Positions 37,982 through 50,900 of a stretch of DNA of 64,000 bases are shown piece by piece. The DNA is from Paramecium tetraurelia. Its lineage: Eukaryota; Ciliophora; Oligohymenophorea; Peniculida; Parameciidae. Below the pieces are notes generated by a model that was given only the letters and a program-made list of their open reading frames with translations, searched no databases and had not been told where the DNA came from. How positions within the stretch are numbered: the first letter of the stretch is position 1; each line of letters begins with the position of its first letter. The DNA is taken from assembly GCF_000165425.1 (NCBI RefSeq), contig NW_001799200.1, positions 186,178 to 250,177 of the forward strand. Direction: 5' to 3'. The position numbers were made by a program, and so were the translations under genes.

Positions 37982-40777
37982 TAATAGTGTTGTTAAAAAT
38001 TTAAATTTTTAATATCGTTTTTGTAATTTTTGGTTTATTAATTAAATTATAAAATAAATAATTAAGATTACAAATAAATCAAGAAATTCTCAAATTTTTA
38101 AATTTACTCTATATAATAAGAATTCATTAAATATATTTCTGAATTTATCAATATAGTTGATCAATTTATATTCTCAAGCTTGTAAATCCAAATTAGATTA
38201 TACTTTAATACATTTCTATTTTCGTATATGTACAATTGAATTATGAATAAAAATTTTATAAAATCTCTTGATTTGAATGATTTTCTTGCAATTTTATTGT
38301 TTGTTGTTCGATTAGTTATTCAAAAGCTTATTCAGCAACATGTGGGCATAATACTATTTAATCATAACCCTAGTTAATTAATTCAATTATGCAATTCAAA
38401 ATTGCAGAATTCAATTAAGAGTAAGACTGTCTCATGCTAAACTCAAATAATTTCTCATCAATTATCGAATTATTTATAAAAAATTTTTGCTATTTCATCT
38501 TTCTTACTTTCAGTCCATGATAAATAATATATTAAATAATTATATATATAATTTATACTCATCATATTATATAAATCTCTTATTCACACCATAAAATATT
38601 TTAATTTATTTTTCCTTTGCTACAAATACAAGGAATGGTGAGGGAGCAAATTATAAATCATATTTATTTGAAAATGAAAGAACTAAAAATATGTATAAAT
38701 TTTTTAAATTTTTATGTTAATCAAAAATGCAGATTTCATAAATGCAATCAATATTGTTTCAATTGAAAGTAAGATAGGGGTTTTATATAATCAATTGTTA
38801 AATGGAAATATTGTTGTACTATTTCTCTCAAGTGTTTAACACTTGAATAGAAAAAAAAGGAAAATTATCGAACAAAATTTGTTATTCTTAAAACTTATAC
38901 AAAAGGATCCTAATAATAGAATTAACAAAATTAAAGTATAAAAATATTATAATTCTTGGGATCTTAATTTACTTTATAATTGGCGAGAAGAATTGTAGTG
39001 ATTTTCGAGCAAATCTTTAAATGATATTCTTTTTCTCTTATATATCATTTCCTTTGAAAAATGGAGATCTTAAATATTTGACAGGCAATTTTTAATAACA
39101 AATCAAAGTTCAAACTCAAAAATTAATTTACCCTCTAAATTCAATTCATATGGAATTTATATACCAAGCATCGAATGCATATCATATAATTACAAAGCTA
39201 CATTAAGAATAAACACATATTAAAAATTTGAAATTGGAATTTTACAACTTCATTGTTAAATATTGATAAATTAGAATTAAAATGAATAGTTAACTTTAAA
39301 ATATGGAAACAAAAATTTAGAAAAAAAAAGTGGATATAACTTAAAAAAAATTAAAATATAATTTTATTATGGGTCTATTTTGCTATCAATAAAATGATTT
39401 GTAACAACCTACTGATTGCTTGTTGATAAACAAGGTTAAATAAGGTGATAAGGAATTCTTGTAGAGAAAAGTAAGATATGATTAAGATTATTACAATATA
39501 AATTCTTAATAGTTTAATGCTAAAATTAATTTACAATTCAAAAGGTTTGCAATTTTAGATAGCAGATGCCAGAAATTATTATTAATATAATTTATTTTAT
39601 TAATTTATAGATTTGGGAGATAAAATAGGTCTTTAAGTCAGATTAAATTGCAAATTCACGATATTAAATAGAGTGCCAACTTTAAAGTGTACAAATTCTA
39701 AATCAATAAACTAGACTGAAATAAAAAATAATAAAAGATGATTAATTGTTAAAGCATCAACTATTTTAAGAAACTGTGTATATTTTAGAAAATTACCTTA
39801 CATTTTAAATAATATATATATAAATTATCTTAGGATTATTGTTTAGAGCACTAAACAGAAAGACAAAGCCATGAACATAATATAAGAACATTTAAATTTA
39901 ATGAGGCGAGGTATTTTATATTTGACTTGTTTTTTATATTCCATAAATCTCTAAATAAGGAAATTCATTAAGATATTTTTATATTATATAATGAAAATTT
40001 AAAAAATTATTATATTTTTTGCCAAATATGAAGTGGTGAATTTGCAATAGAGGAAAATCACCAATAGATATGTTAAATTTATTGGTGAATTTGGAGATTT
40101 GGAAATTTACTCATATAATTATGGATATCTTCGTTAAATTCCTCGCCTAAAATTTATAGAATGGGCCAATTATATCTCCAAAACTCATAAGTTATATTTA
40201 AGGAATAATTTCTAGCGTAAGTTCAAAAGTCATAAGTGATGATTTTTTACAATTATAGAGTTCTGAATGAAACCCAAAATGAAAGATTTTTGTGAATTAC
40301 TTAGCAAAAGTACATCTCTCAAATTATCCATATTTTTTAAAAATTTTTATAATGAGTAAAATACTACCAATATTACTATCAGATAACTCTAATATCTAAA
40401 AATAATATGAAAACTATTAATCGCAAATTTTTAATATCTAGATTTGGAAAAGTTGTCTAAAAATTACAAAGTTGTCAATTAATTAAAAATTATATCTATC
40501 TTATTGTAAAATAATAGGGTATCTGAGGCCAACCCTTCGTAATCATTAGAATATTTAATTCAAATATTCTATCAATACCATATAGTTTGATTTGAATATA
40601 CCAAAGCATTATTGTAATATTTTTAGTAGTTAATGTTTTTGCCATTCTTTTTATTTTATTTAGAAATAAATTTTAAGAACAATAAATATCGCTCAGTTGG
40701 TATTAAATAAAAATTCAAATTTTCCTTATGATATATGAGCATTTAGATAATTTTAATGAATTAATAATTAAATAAAT
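37982..40777. other. long gene-poor stretch
   Basis: About 2.8 kb between the transporter and the FHA-domain gene. No frame on either strand gives a convincing full gene. Two weak traces are noted. A plus-strand piece near 38880-38970 resembles the end of a kinase domain (LIQKDPNNRI followed by a helix and W). A 116-codon plus-strand frame at 39369-39719 begins MGLFCY, a possible lipid-anchored start. The rest is AT-rich sequence without structure I can name. Confidence 0.5.
39369..39719 (+). CDS. doubtful small ORF with MGLFCY start
   Basis: Exactly 117 codons from ATG 39369 to TGA 39717-39719. The first residues MGLFCY would suit N-myristoylation plus palmitoylation and recall the MGSHCSLC start of the MORN gene at 57075. 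The remaining sequence is Gln/Lys/Leu-rich without a domain. An open run of about 117 codons is only moderately unusual where TGA is the sole stop, so this may be chance or a remnant. Confidence 0.2.
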
Positions 40778-41505
40778 ATGGATTAATAATTTACATTAAG
40801 CGTCCCAATCGATATATTAAGTGACATTTCTAAAGAAACCTTTTAAAAGTATTTTCATTATAAATATTTAGAGTTGTTTTTAGAAGCATAACTGATGAAT
40901 TTTCTTATGATTTTGATATAAATAATGGACTAGTTTTAAAAGATTCTACTCTTACTTAATTTAATTAAGCTATGCTTAAGGATATTAATTGCACTTATTA
41001 ACAAGATGAATTATTGAGTTTAATATACCCTACGTAACAATAAATAAATATTAGTAAAATCAATAATCAAAGTTTATTAATGGTTGTAAATATCTCGAAT
41101 GATGGAATTTATGAAAAGATCAATAACTAAAAAGAATTATTTAGAGGAGAACACTATCAGATTGGACTTCCAGCGGGATCAAATAAATAAACTATTGAAA
41201 TAAAAGAAGATCAAATTATCATCAATTCTTAATCTTTTGCGATAAAAGAAATGTTGCAAATTGTTTTTGTTAAAAAGATTTCTGATAATAAATATGAATA
41301 TATATAGATGGCTAATCCAAGCGATTGTTCATCTCGTAAGCATGCTCATATTAAAATTTAAAATGGACGAATATTTTTGCTTGATGGGTTTGAAAAGCAG
41401 GTTTCAAAAAATGGAGTATGGGTATTAATTAAACATTAAAGATTTTCAAATCAGAATCAATATTGTTTTAAAGATTTTAGAGTAGCTATTAGATTAAAAT
41501 ATTGA
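40778..41505 (+). CDS. FHA-domain protein (234 residues)
   Basis: ATG 40778, one 23 nt intron at 40849-40871, TGA 41503-41505; exons sum to exactly 235 codons. The C-terminal half shows a forkhead-associated fold: a GEHYQIG strand, then SSRKHAHIKIQNGRIFLLDG (the conserved S and H of the phosphothreonine pocket), then SKNGVWV in place of the usual S.NGT.V. The N-terminal half is acidic and helical with no named domain. FHA domains bind phosphothreonine peptides, often in signalling or DNA-damage proteins. The arginine expected before the first loop is not obvious, so binding ability is uncertain. The next gene starts 54 bp downstream on the same strand. Confidence 0.75.
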
Positions 41506-41559
41506 AGTATTGAGTAACTTTTCATTAATTATTATTATATATAAATAATAATTAAATAA

Positions 41560-42618
41560 ATGGATAAAAAGTATACAATCAAGTAGTATGAATTGAATGA
41601 AGAGTTTAAATAGAAAGTTTAAGTGGGAGACTTCATTTTAACCCAGACAGATAGCTTTATATATTCACTTGCTAGATCTATTTTAAAAATTGAATATGAT
41701 CACCTATTGGTTTTAATAAAGGAAGATCAATTATTGCACATTGGCTGGCCTTAAATAAGAATAATAAACCCTCTTTAGATACTTAGTCAATCTTCTAGAT
41801 ATATTATATTTAGACCACCATATTAGGAAGGGGAGCTTCAAAAGTTCATCATGTATCTTTAAACTAGTTTAAAAGCAGACTATGATTACTAAAAATTATT
41901 ATAAGGAATGATAAAAAAATTAGTAAATAAGGTTCCGACAGATCCTGTGCCGTTTTAACCCAATCTAAAATCTTCTCGGGTTTGTACAGATCTAATTTTC
42001 TATTGGTTAGAAGCTAGCAGTGCAAAGTTTAGAGAATTATTACCAAACTATTTAGGGTATTTGGATTATCCATTAATTGGTTCTTTCACACCAGACGATA
42101 TAAATACATTAGCAAAAATGAATGTATTTTTTCAAATAATTCATACAAAAGAAATATAAAATCCAGAAAGTACTTTAGAAAGTTTAGGAAGGAATATTTA
42201 GAATAAAGGTATCAGTAATATCTTTTTTGCTGAAACTCCAACTCTTAAATAAATAAAGAAATTGATCTAATTTATCCCCTACCCTCAAAATTTTATAGGA
42301 TTAATACAATAATTTATTTTTGGGTTTTAACTAATAAAATTGTATCAAATGCCAAAAAAGAAACGAATGAAATTGTTACTACTCTTTGTGGTTAAGAGAT
42401 ACTCTAACGATGTGTTAGATGAAAAAAAATAAAGAAAAATAGTAAAAAAATTGATGATTTTGGTTGATACAATGGAGATCATAATTTCACCTTTTTAATG
42501 GATAAGCTATATAAGATTAATTTAGAATATAATCGAGTTATTTTTTTTCACAAATTAATCAGCAAAGGATTAGGTGATTAAAATGATTTTTAAAGACATT
42601 TTTAAATCAAAATTATGA
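41560..42618 (+). CDS. putative permuted papain-fold (YiiX/NlpC-P60-like) protein
   Basis: Intronless frame of exactly 353 codons, ATG 41560 to TGA 42616-42618. The first 150 residues follow the circularly permuted NlpC/P60 pattern: GDFILTQTDSFIYSLARSILK (start of the fold), then YDHLLVLI with a candidate catalytic His, and later SSRVCTDLIFYWLE with a candidate nucleophile Cys. The C-terminal half is Lys/Leu/Phe-rich helix with hydrophobic stretches near residues 245-260 and 320-335. The family includes amidases and lipid-acting thiol enzymes. Assignment rests on motif order only, and a structural-role-only protein is possible. Confidence 0.6.
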
Positions 42619-42919
42619 ACAAATAACTTATTTTCTAATGTTTACATTTTTAATAAATAAATGAATTAGGACTAATTAACTTATTCCTATCTTTTTTAAT
42701 TATGAAAATTATATGAAGAACATCTAATTACGAAAGTATCATCAGTTTTTCAATCTGATCAAACTTGAGTTATTATTCCACATCATTTTTTCCAATTTCC
42801 ATATTATTTTTGATCGATTTCAAATTTATTTTAGCAAAATTTTAGAAAAAATTTGATCAGATTAGTTATAAAAATTAACAACTCTAATAATAATATATTT
42901 TGAATTTAAACTTAAAAAG
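42619..42919. other. intergenic gap
   Basis: About 300 bp between two plus-strand genes, AT-rich, no coding pattern seen. Confidence 0.5.
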
Positions 42920-44166
42920 ATGTTAAAAATTTAAAGATCAAAAAGTTGTGATGCTATTCTAATAACTCTAAAAAATCTTGATAAAGGAGACAATTAATCA
43001 TAGTAATCATTTAGGGTCTATGAAAACTCAACAATTTTAGATTTAATTGTTCATATCAATAAAAGTTAGCAAACTAAGTCAGATATTAAACTATACTTTG
43101 AACAAAATATTTAATTTACAGGAGATTTGAATCAATATTTAATAGATATTATAAAGAAAACGAAAAATAGAAGCATAGGGTATAGATTGATTGAATAGCA
43201 TCCCTAAACGAAATCTGAGTATGTAAAAATTAACTAATATACTTAATCTGAAATATATCCTGAAAAAAGAATCATTGCTACCTAAATCCCAAGTGTTGAA
43301 TAATATAATCCAGACCTAAATATTAATACATAAAATTAAGTTGTGAAAAATTAATTAAGAAACAAAGAAAACTATGAAGAAGAAAGATCATAAAGAATTG
43401 ATAATTTTGAACAATTCAAATAAATGTAAGAAAAAGCTTCTTAATACCAATAATTTTCATAATTAGTGTCAAAAACAGAAAATATTCACCATGAATAATA
43501 ATAATCCAATCATCAATAGAGCATGTACATAAATATTTTATATTAAGGTCTTAAAATTATAAAAATCTTGAAATTGAAAATTAAAAACTAAAGGATGCAT
43601 TTAAAACCTTATAGAATTAGAATCAAATTTTGGCTGAAGAAAACAATAGACTAAAGATTGAAAACTAAATTTTAAAAGTTAATTAGAACAATCAATAAGT
43701 AAAATAAATTTCTCCAGTTTCTGAAAGATAAGAAAACAAATTACATGAAACCACATAATTCACTAATAAATGCAAACATCAAATTAAAGAGAAATAATTG
43801 GAATAAATTTTTACTTAAGCATTGCTCAATAAATAGTTTGCAAAATGTCCGTAATGCAATCAAAATATTAGCAATAAGCTATGTTAGTAATTTATAATTT
43901 TTGGGCGCTAGTATCTTGATATGAAGAATTAAATGGATTTGTATGTTTTAAGTGAAAATATACAATAAAAGTTGAGATAGAATAAAGAATAATCTTTGGT
44001 TCGATGTTCAAGCAAAAATTGTAATTTCATATGTATTTGGTAATAAAATTTGGTAACCTAAAAGCAACTAGGATTTTGCCCTATTTGTTTATCTAATTCT
44101 TTAGGCAATCCATAAATTAAAGGCTATCGATAGAGCAATTTATTACTAAACAAAGGAACTAAATGA
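42920..44166 (+). CDS. coiled-coil protein with C-terminal IBR/RING-like zinc region
   Basis: ATG 42920, one 23 nt intron at 43525-43547, TGA 44164-44166; exons sum to exactly 408 codons. Residues about 1-65 look ubiquitin-fold-like or at least compact, followed by a Gln-rich linker and a clear heptad coiled coil (LEIENQKLKDAFKTLQNQN). The last 150 residues carry paired cysteines: a C.H pair, CPQCNQN, RCSSKNCNF.C and FCPIC. This spacing recalls the in-between-RING/RING2 part of RBR ubiquitin ligases, in which the second RING carries the catalytic Cys. Without a clear first RING the ligase role is only a suggestion. Confidence 0.7.
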
Positions 44167-44299
44167 ATTATAAAAATAAATTAAAATTTATAATATTGTA
44201 AAAACTACCCTTATTTTATGTAAAATAATTTCGAAAGTATCAACAAACATATAAGTTTAACATAGAAATTATTAATATTTTTGTTAAATCAACAAACAT

Positions 44300-45050
44300 G
44301 ATTCCGATTATTATTAACATGAAGATTAAACTTGATATCTTAGAAATCGTGATACTTCACCTGTATTGATATCAACAACTAATTTCAATAGGATCAATTT
44401 TTTTTTTCATTTTAGAATTAAGCTTAGAAAATGAGAAAATAAGAAAGCTAAAATAAGAAATTCAGAAATAAAATATTAAGCTAAAAGTCTTATCAATATA
44501 CAGAGGCAAGCACCATTCATAAGTAAAATTAAAAAGGGTAATTTGAAGAGATAAAAGGAAGAAGAGGAATTAAAAGGATGCATTTTAAACCAATATTAAC
44601 AAATAAATATAATATTCATTAAAACCTGTAAGAGTGAGTCTGAAATTTTTTTATAGAGATAATGAATAAGGCAAGATAGATGAAATAGGAAAAGGAGGTT
44701 TTCTATGATGCTGAATACCAAATATTCAAAATCGACCTAATTAATCTGTACCCAAAATTTTTGATTTGAGTAAAGAGTCTCCAATTCTAAGTGTATTTAT
44801 TGAATGTCAAAATATGAATCTCAAAATTGAAAGGCTAGAATTTGGATGAGAGAAGGAAATGATATAGAATCAGTGATGAAAAGATTTACTAAAGCTCATA
44901 GAATTAACAACTTGTAATACAACTAATATAAACTTTTGGTTTTAATTATGTTAAAAGGAAATTGTAATAATTTATATAATTCATTGTTAAAGAAATTTTA
45001 GAATACTATATTTATTGATAAATTTTTATTATATGCTCAATTTAATATCT
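44300..45050 (+). pseudogene. decayed gene with ubiquitin-like/IQ-type 'REGND' terminal module
   Basis: Plus-strand pieces in different frames: a Lys/Gln-rich segment around 44440-44660, a IFDLSKESPILSVFIECQN segment near 44750-44810, and RIWMREGNDIESVMKRFTKAHRIN near 44830-44910. The last matches a short module common at the ends of ciliate cytoskeletal and Leu-rich proteins (a G+I.(V/I)REGD....A..F...H.L pattern). A one-base shift near 44845 separates it from the preceding segment, and TGA codons interrupt upstream. No start or full frame was found. The identification is by eye. Confidence 0.4.
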
Positions 45051-45055
45051 GATTA

Positions 45056-46486
45056 TCATGATTAGTGCTCATTAATTTCTTCACTCCACATTCTCTTATA
45101 TGGATAGATAGAAGAACGATGGCCATCAGACCAAACAATTGCTACAGCATAGTTTCCTTTTGGTTCAATCTTTTATGGAAATACTTCTTGATCAAATTTT
45201 TGATTCTAATTTAAAGTTAAAATTACTTGATTTAATCTTTTTCCAGTAAATTCATCTACACATAAGGCACAATTGCATTTTGATCTAAGTTCTAGAGATT
45301 TTATAGATTTTTCTTTGCCTTCAAAGTCCTTAATGATGATCACTCTTTTAGTTGTATCATATCTCACAGTGGGACTTTTATTCAAATCAGTTCTATTTAA
45401 TTCATTTACAACGTTATTGGCTAATTTTCTATAGATATAATTAATAGTGTGGTCTTCAGGTAAGGTTAAGACTACAGGACTTCCCAGATCTGAATATTTG
45501 GAAATATCTCCATATAAAGGGATAGACAAAGCGGTAGCAATGCCAAATTGTTTTTGTAACAGATTTATATAACCTGGTCCAAAAGGTCTATGTAAGTGAT
45601 TGCAATTAGGACAGACATATTCAGCCATATTCTCAACCACGCTTAATGTTGGTACTTTAAGGACATCAAACATTTCTATTCCCTTAACAACATCAATGAA
45701 ACTTAATCTTTGAGGAGTAGTAACAATGATTGCTCCATTAAAATTTAATTCTTAACATAAACTGATTTGAATGTCTCCTGTTCCTGGTGGCATATCAACA
45801 ACTAAATAATCTAAGTCTTGCCATTAAGTCTGTTGTACTAATTAAACAACGATGCTACTAACCATAGGACCTCGAATAATAGCTTTCTAATTGCCACTAG
45901 CATATCCATAACTCATGGTTTTAACACCGTTGAATTCTATGGGTAGAATTTCTTTAGGTTTATCTTCTGGAGCATATAATTACTATTTCTCTTTGCCAAT
46001 CAAGGTCGGAAGAGATGGACCATAAACATCAGCATCAAATATTCCTACTTTGAAACCCAATTTTTGCAAGGAAAATGTAAGATTTAAGGCAATTGTGCTT
46101 TTACCGACTCCTCCTTTGCAACTTGAAACAGCAATGATCTTGCTAACATTTTACAGATTTCCTCTTTTTTATGAATTAGCTTGGGTTGTAACATTCTCTT
46201 TTTTTGGAGCCATGCGAATATCCAAATTCTTGACTCCATTCATATTGTTTCCAGGGCATCTGAGCAAAGAGCCCTTTATCTTTCTGTAATCTTAGTCTAG
46301 TTTGAGATCAATAATGACTCTTTCCATCTAATATACTTGGTCATTTGAGGTACCATTTCCAATGATAGATTTTTCTATTTGCCCATTGGACCCAATGTCC
46401 TTTTCAGAATTGGATTGCTTTATATGTATGAGTCTATTGAGAATTTAGATCTTATATTCTGATTATCAAAATTTTGATACCTTCAT
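45056..46486 (-). CDS. Mrp/NBP35-type Fe-S scaffold ATPase, HCF101 architecture
   Basis: ATG 46486, one 30 nt intron at 46451-46480 directly after the second codon, TGA 45056-45058; exons sum to exactly 467 codons (466 residues). Domains in order are an N-terminal MIP18/DUF59 region (residues about 1-70, ILNRLIHIK...EKDIGSNG), a P-loop ATPase of the Mrp/NBP35 type ([39 protein letters not shown]), a CPNC cysteine pair for the bridging cluster, and a C-terminal DUF971 domain ([17 protein letters not shown], then [12 protein letters not shown]). This three-part layout is that of HCF101, known as a plastid 4Fe-4S transfer factor in plants and found as a cytosolic or mitochondrial form in other lineages. 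I see no strong targeting peptide, so cytosolic or mitochondrial action remains open. Confidence 0.92.
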
Positions 46487-47941
46487 TGACAGAGAAATTG
46501 AAATACAATCTCTCGATTAATGGAACTGATCCAGATTAATTTTCTGAACATTTAATAAATATATATATATATATATGTATAGTTTATTTTCAGAGTAGTG
46601 ACAAGTGTATCTCATAAACAATCAAAAACACGGACGAAGTGATCATCATTATATAAATTAATTTTATTAATGAATTATCTATCATAAATATTTTAGTTAA
46701 AAATTCTCAAATTTTATAACACTCTTAATTACTAAATAATGTAATAAAAAGTTTGGCATTATATTTGAGATTTCATTGAGAGTTTGATACGAAATTTAAA
46801 TATGGGCTTTTTAAAAATAGAGTCAAATATAACCTTTTAATGAAGTCCTAATGCTTAGCCAATCAATTTAAAATAATTGCTGAAGGATATAAGTTCCTTG
46901 ATTAGGTGGTATATTTGGAAAGATAAAACAAACAATTTTTATCTCTAATTAAAAAATAGACTGAAATAATTCAAAACCACCTTTCATTATACAATTTTAA
47001 ATTGGTTTGAGACTTAGTTGTGGTTTAATCAAGAGAATTCTGAACTAGTTTTCACATTTAGCTCCTAAGAAATATTAAAAACATATAAAAAAGTTATATT
47101 AAGATTTGAATATTTTAGATTATTTAAGACCTACAAAATTTTAAAGTTAGACAACACTTCCAATTTAAATCTTAGTGGGAATTCAGAACAAAAACAGATG
47201 CTCCTGGCATTAGTTCCAAAAACGATATACAATTATAAAAAAATTGCTTTTAATTTTCTGTTGAAAATGATTGATTGTCAATTATTCAAACAATCTTCAA
47301 ATATTAAGAAGGTCATCTTGATTCTGGATATTTATTTAATAAAAATTAAATAGAAATCTATATTTCAAAACCTTTTAAGCACAAAATAACATCATTATTA
47401 TTTTTCTATTAGATGAATCCTGCTCTCCTAACTTGGATTAATATTTTTTCTTTGTTTTAATATGTATCATTTCTTAGCTATTAATCTTGAATTAAATTGC
47501 TTCTCAAACATTAATTAATTATGTATTGGAATAATCTATTTTAATTTATTTTACTTGCAAAAGAGTCTTAAGTTTAAAGTGATTTAAAAGGAATTCAGAT
47601 AGAATGAGCAAAGACTTTAAATTTTTAGTTTCAGAATTTAAGATTTAATTAAATGAAGAAAATGTTTATGAATAAAAAGTGTTTTTGATGTAAACGAAAA
47701 AGCCATTGTGAATAATGTCTAATAAATTTAATTCTCTTTAAGATATTTTGCAAGAATTAAAATTACTTGAGTTATTAAAATATAAATAAAGTAGACCACA
47801 CACATTACTTATGAAACTGTTACTATCTTAATCTAGGAATAGATACTTAAGGAATACAATCATATTTAAGACAAGGCTTACAATAGCAATAATTTCCTGA
47901 TTTTTATTTATTATAATAATTTCAAATTTAAAAATTGAAAA
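46487..47941. other. gene-poor stretch between divergent HCF101-like and kinesin genes
   Basis: About 1.45 kb. Starts with an AT dinucleotide run near 46559-46577. Plus-strand pieces between 46860 and 47000 and again between 47560 and 47800 have Lys/Gln/Glu-rich translations, but TGA codons break them often and no motif is visible. They may be remnants of a coiled-coil gene or chance. It should contain the promoters of both flanking genes. Confidence 0.45.
46559..46577. repeat. AT dinucleotide run
   Basis: About nine consecutive AT units, just upstream of the HCF101-like gene. A similar run lies at 33408-33429, between WASHC4 and IFT88. Such runs are common in this AT-rich genome and are likely slippage products. 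Confidence 0.8.
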
Positions 47942-50900
47942 ATGACAGATAAATTTAAGGCGGAACGAGACAATATTCAAGTTTCCATCAGAATAAAGTA
48001 TGAATCTGTTTATTAAGTATGCAAGACCTTTGATAGAAGATGGAAGATCATGTATTAAATTGGATTCCAATTTAAAAAATACTATAATTATTGAGGGCAA
48101 TCAGTAATTATAGTAAGATTAGAAATATTTTTATTTTGATTACGTAGCATAACAAGACTCAAGCTAAGAAGACATATTTAATATTGTAGGAAAATAATAA
48201 GCAATTAATTGTCTAGATGGTTATAATGGATGTGTGTTTGTCTATGGGTAAACTGGAAGTGGAAAGACATATACTATGATGGGTACATAGAAGTAACCTG
48301 GCGTATTGCCAAGAGTTATCGATTTTCTATTTAATTGCATTTTGGAGGATTCGTCAGAAAATGTAGAATATTTAGTGAAATGCAGTTATTTGGAAATCTA
48401 TAATGAACATATAATAGATCTTTTGAATCCTCAGTTGGGAAACTTACAACTAAGAGAAGATCTAAAAAAAGGGGTTTATGTGGAATAGTTAAGTGAAGAA
48501 GTTTGTACAAATGTGGCTGAATCATTAGAAGTACTATAGAAAGGGAGTCTTAATAGACATATATCATCAACTCAAATGAATATAGAATCATCAAGATCAC
48601 ATAGTGTGTTCACGATATAACTTGAATCAAGAAGATAGTCATCTCAGACATAGGTTATAAATCATAGATTCTCTAGATTTCACTTTGTAGATCTTGCAGG
48701 TAGTGAAAGATAGAAACAATCTTAAGTTCAAGGTGAAAGATTGAGAGAAGGTTGCAATATAAATAAGAGTTTACACATTTTAGGTAATGTAATCAATTCT
48801 CTGGTTGAGGACAATCAATCATATGTGCATTATAGAGATTCTAAATTAACATTTTTACTCAAAGATTCTTTGGGAGGTAATTCAAGAACTCATCTTATTG
48901 CTAATATTTAATAATCCTAACAATTCTATCAAGAAACCTTATCAACTCTTATGTTTTCTAAGAGAGTCAAATAAGTGAAAAATAAAGCTAGGATCAATGA
49001 AGATGAAAGTGGTAATTTAGAGAGCTTGAAGAACGAAATCAAAAGACTCAAATAAGAACTTGCAAAAAGTGTTACTACATAATAATAAAAATGGGAATCA
49101 CCAAAAAAGTTTGAATAAAAACAGTAACAATCGTTTATTAATGAATAATGTATTAAATTTCTTATTATGTCTTAGTCTTGCAATCATTAGAATTGGAAAG
49201 TTTAATGATAAATGATTAAAATTATATCAAACTTGAAGAAATCTTAAAATGTTATTTGGAGTAATCAACTGAAAGTGAAACTGCTTTATTTTTAGAAATT
49301 GAAAAATATTTGAATGGAATCAAATAATTAAAGGAAGGCTTTTAATTAGGATAATAACTAGAGTAACAGTTAAAATTTGTTATTAAATTGTAAAATGAAT
49401 AAATATAAAAATTAAAGTTAAATTAATCAGCAGATGACATACAATAATAAATTTAGTAATAATTAGCATATGCTTTGCAATGTCAAGGTTTAGTTATGAA
49501 AACATTTTATGAAAATTTAACCTTAAAAGAGTAATAAGGAGCTATATAGACAGTGTCAAAAGTCTAAGTACAAGTTGATACCAATCTAAATTTATTAAAA
49601 GATATAGTTGAAACTGTTTAAGTATTTATTATTTTTATGAAAGAATTCTCTAAATGAAAGAAGATAGTTTCAATAATAATTAGATTTATAATTTAATTCA
49701 TAATATGTTACATTAGATAAATTTAAAGAATTAGAAACCTTATCAGAATATAAGGAGAAGCTCTTATCAGAATAAACACAAAAATTAGTCTTCATGGAGG
49801 ATTAAATAAAAGAGATTGAAAAACAAATATTGCAGAAGTTAGAAGAAAATGGCATTACATTTAATGAAAATGATAAAGTTGTTGATGTTAGAGATTAACA
49901 GATTTAGGATTTGAAAACCAAAATTACTGATCTTAATTAAGAACTCCAAAATTCAAACTAAGAATTAAAAGAATTATCTATAAACTCAGAACAGGTAATT
50001 TAATAACTAAGGTTTGAAAATCAATAAATTGTTAATTAAAAATAAGAAATAGAAAGTAATTATGAGCTAACTTAAACTCAAATATCCGAGTTCTAAGATA
50101 ATTCTAAATAATAAATTATTAATCTCGAGTAACAACTAAGCTAATTACAAGATTAAAATTCATAGTATTCAAATCAGTATCAATAGTTAAATCAATAAAA
50201 TGAAGATTTAAAATATAAAATTGAAAATGAGGAACATTAAAATAAATAACTTACTTAAGAATTAATATAAAACCAAGAAAAATTAAAATTACTAGATTAA
50301 ATAATAGTTGATAACGATATTGCAATTTAAGAATTTAAATAATAACTAACTTCTTATGAAAGCATTATCATTTAATTAAAAAAAAATATAAATGATTAGA
50401 ATGCAAATCTTCAATTAAATTAATAATCTATTTCTTAATTAGAGTTAGAAAATGCAAATCTAAAATAAGAATGTTCCAAATAATAAAATGAACTTACCCT
50501 TATGTAAGAATAAGTATCATTATCAATGTCTAAATTAGAAAATTCAGAATAAGAATTATTCTCCTAATTATAGTTATCTTAAAGAGATAATTAAAATTTA
50601 TAAAATGAGAATTCTCTCCTGTCAAAAGCAAATTAAGAAATGCAGTCAGAAATGGATGTTTTGATTCTAGAATTAAACTCAAAAACTGAAGATCTTTAAA
50701 ATACGCAAATTTAACTTTAATAAAAATAACAAAAGTATGAATAGGAAATAATAATATATCAATAAAAATCTTAAATTGAACGTTCAACCTTGGAAAAAGA
50801 TTATTAAGAATAAATTAAATAGTAAAAGAAAGATTTTGAGTTGCTATTATTTTAGTTTAATACAAAACAAAGTTGTGATTTAAATAAGTTGAATCAAGAA

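Noticed and set aside
46487-47941. Coiled-coil gene upstream of the kinesin
   Set aside because: Pieces are short, frequently interrupted by TGA, and not joined by recognisable introns; left as a gap.
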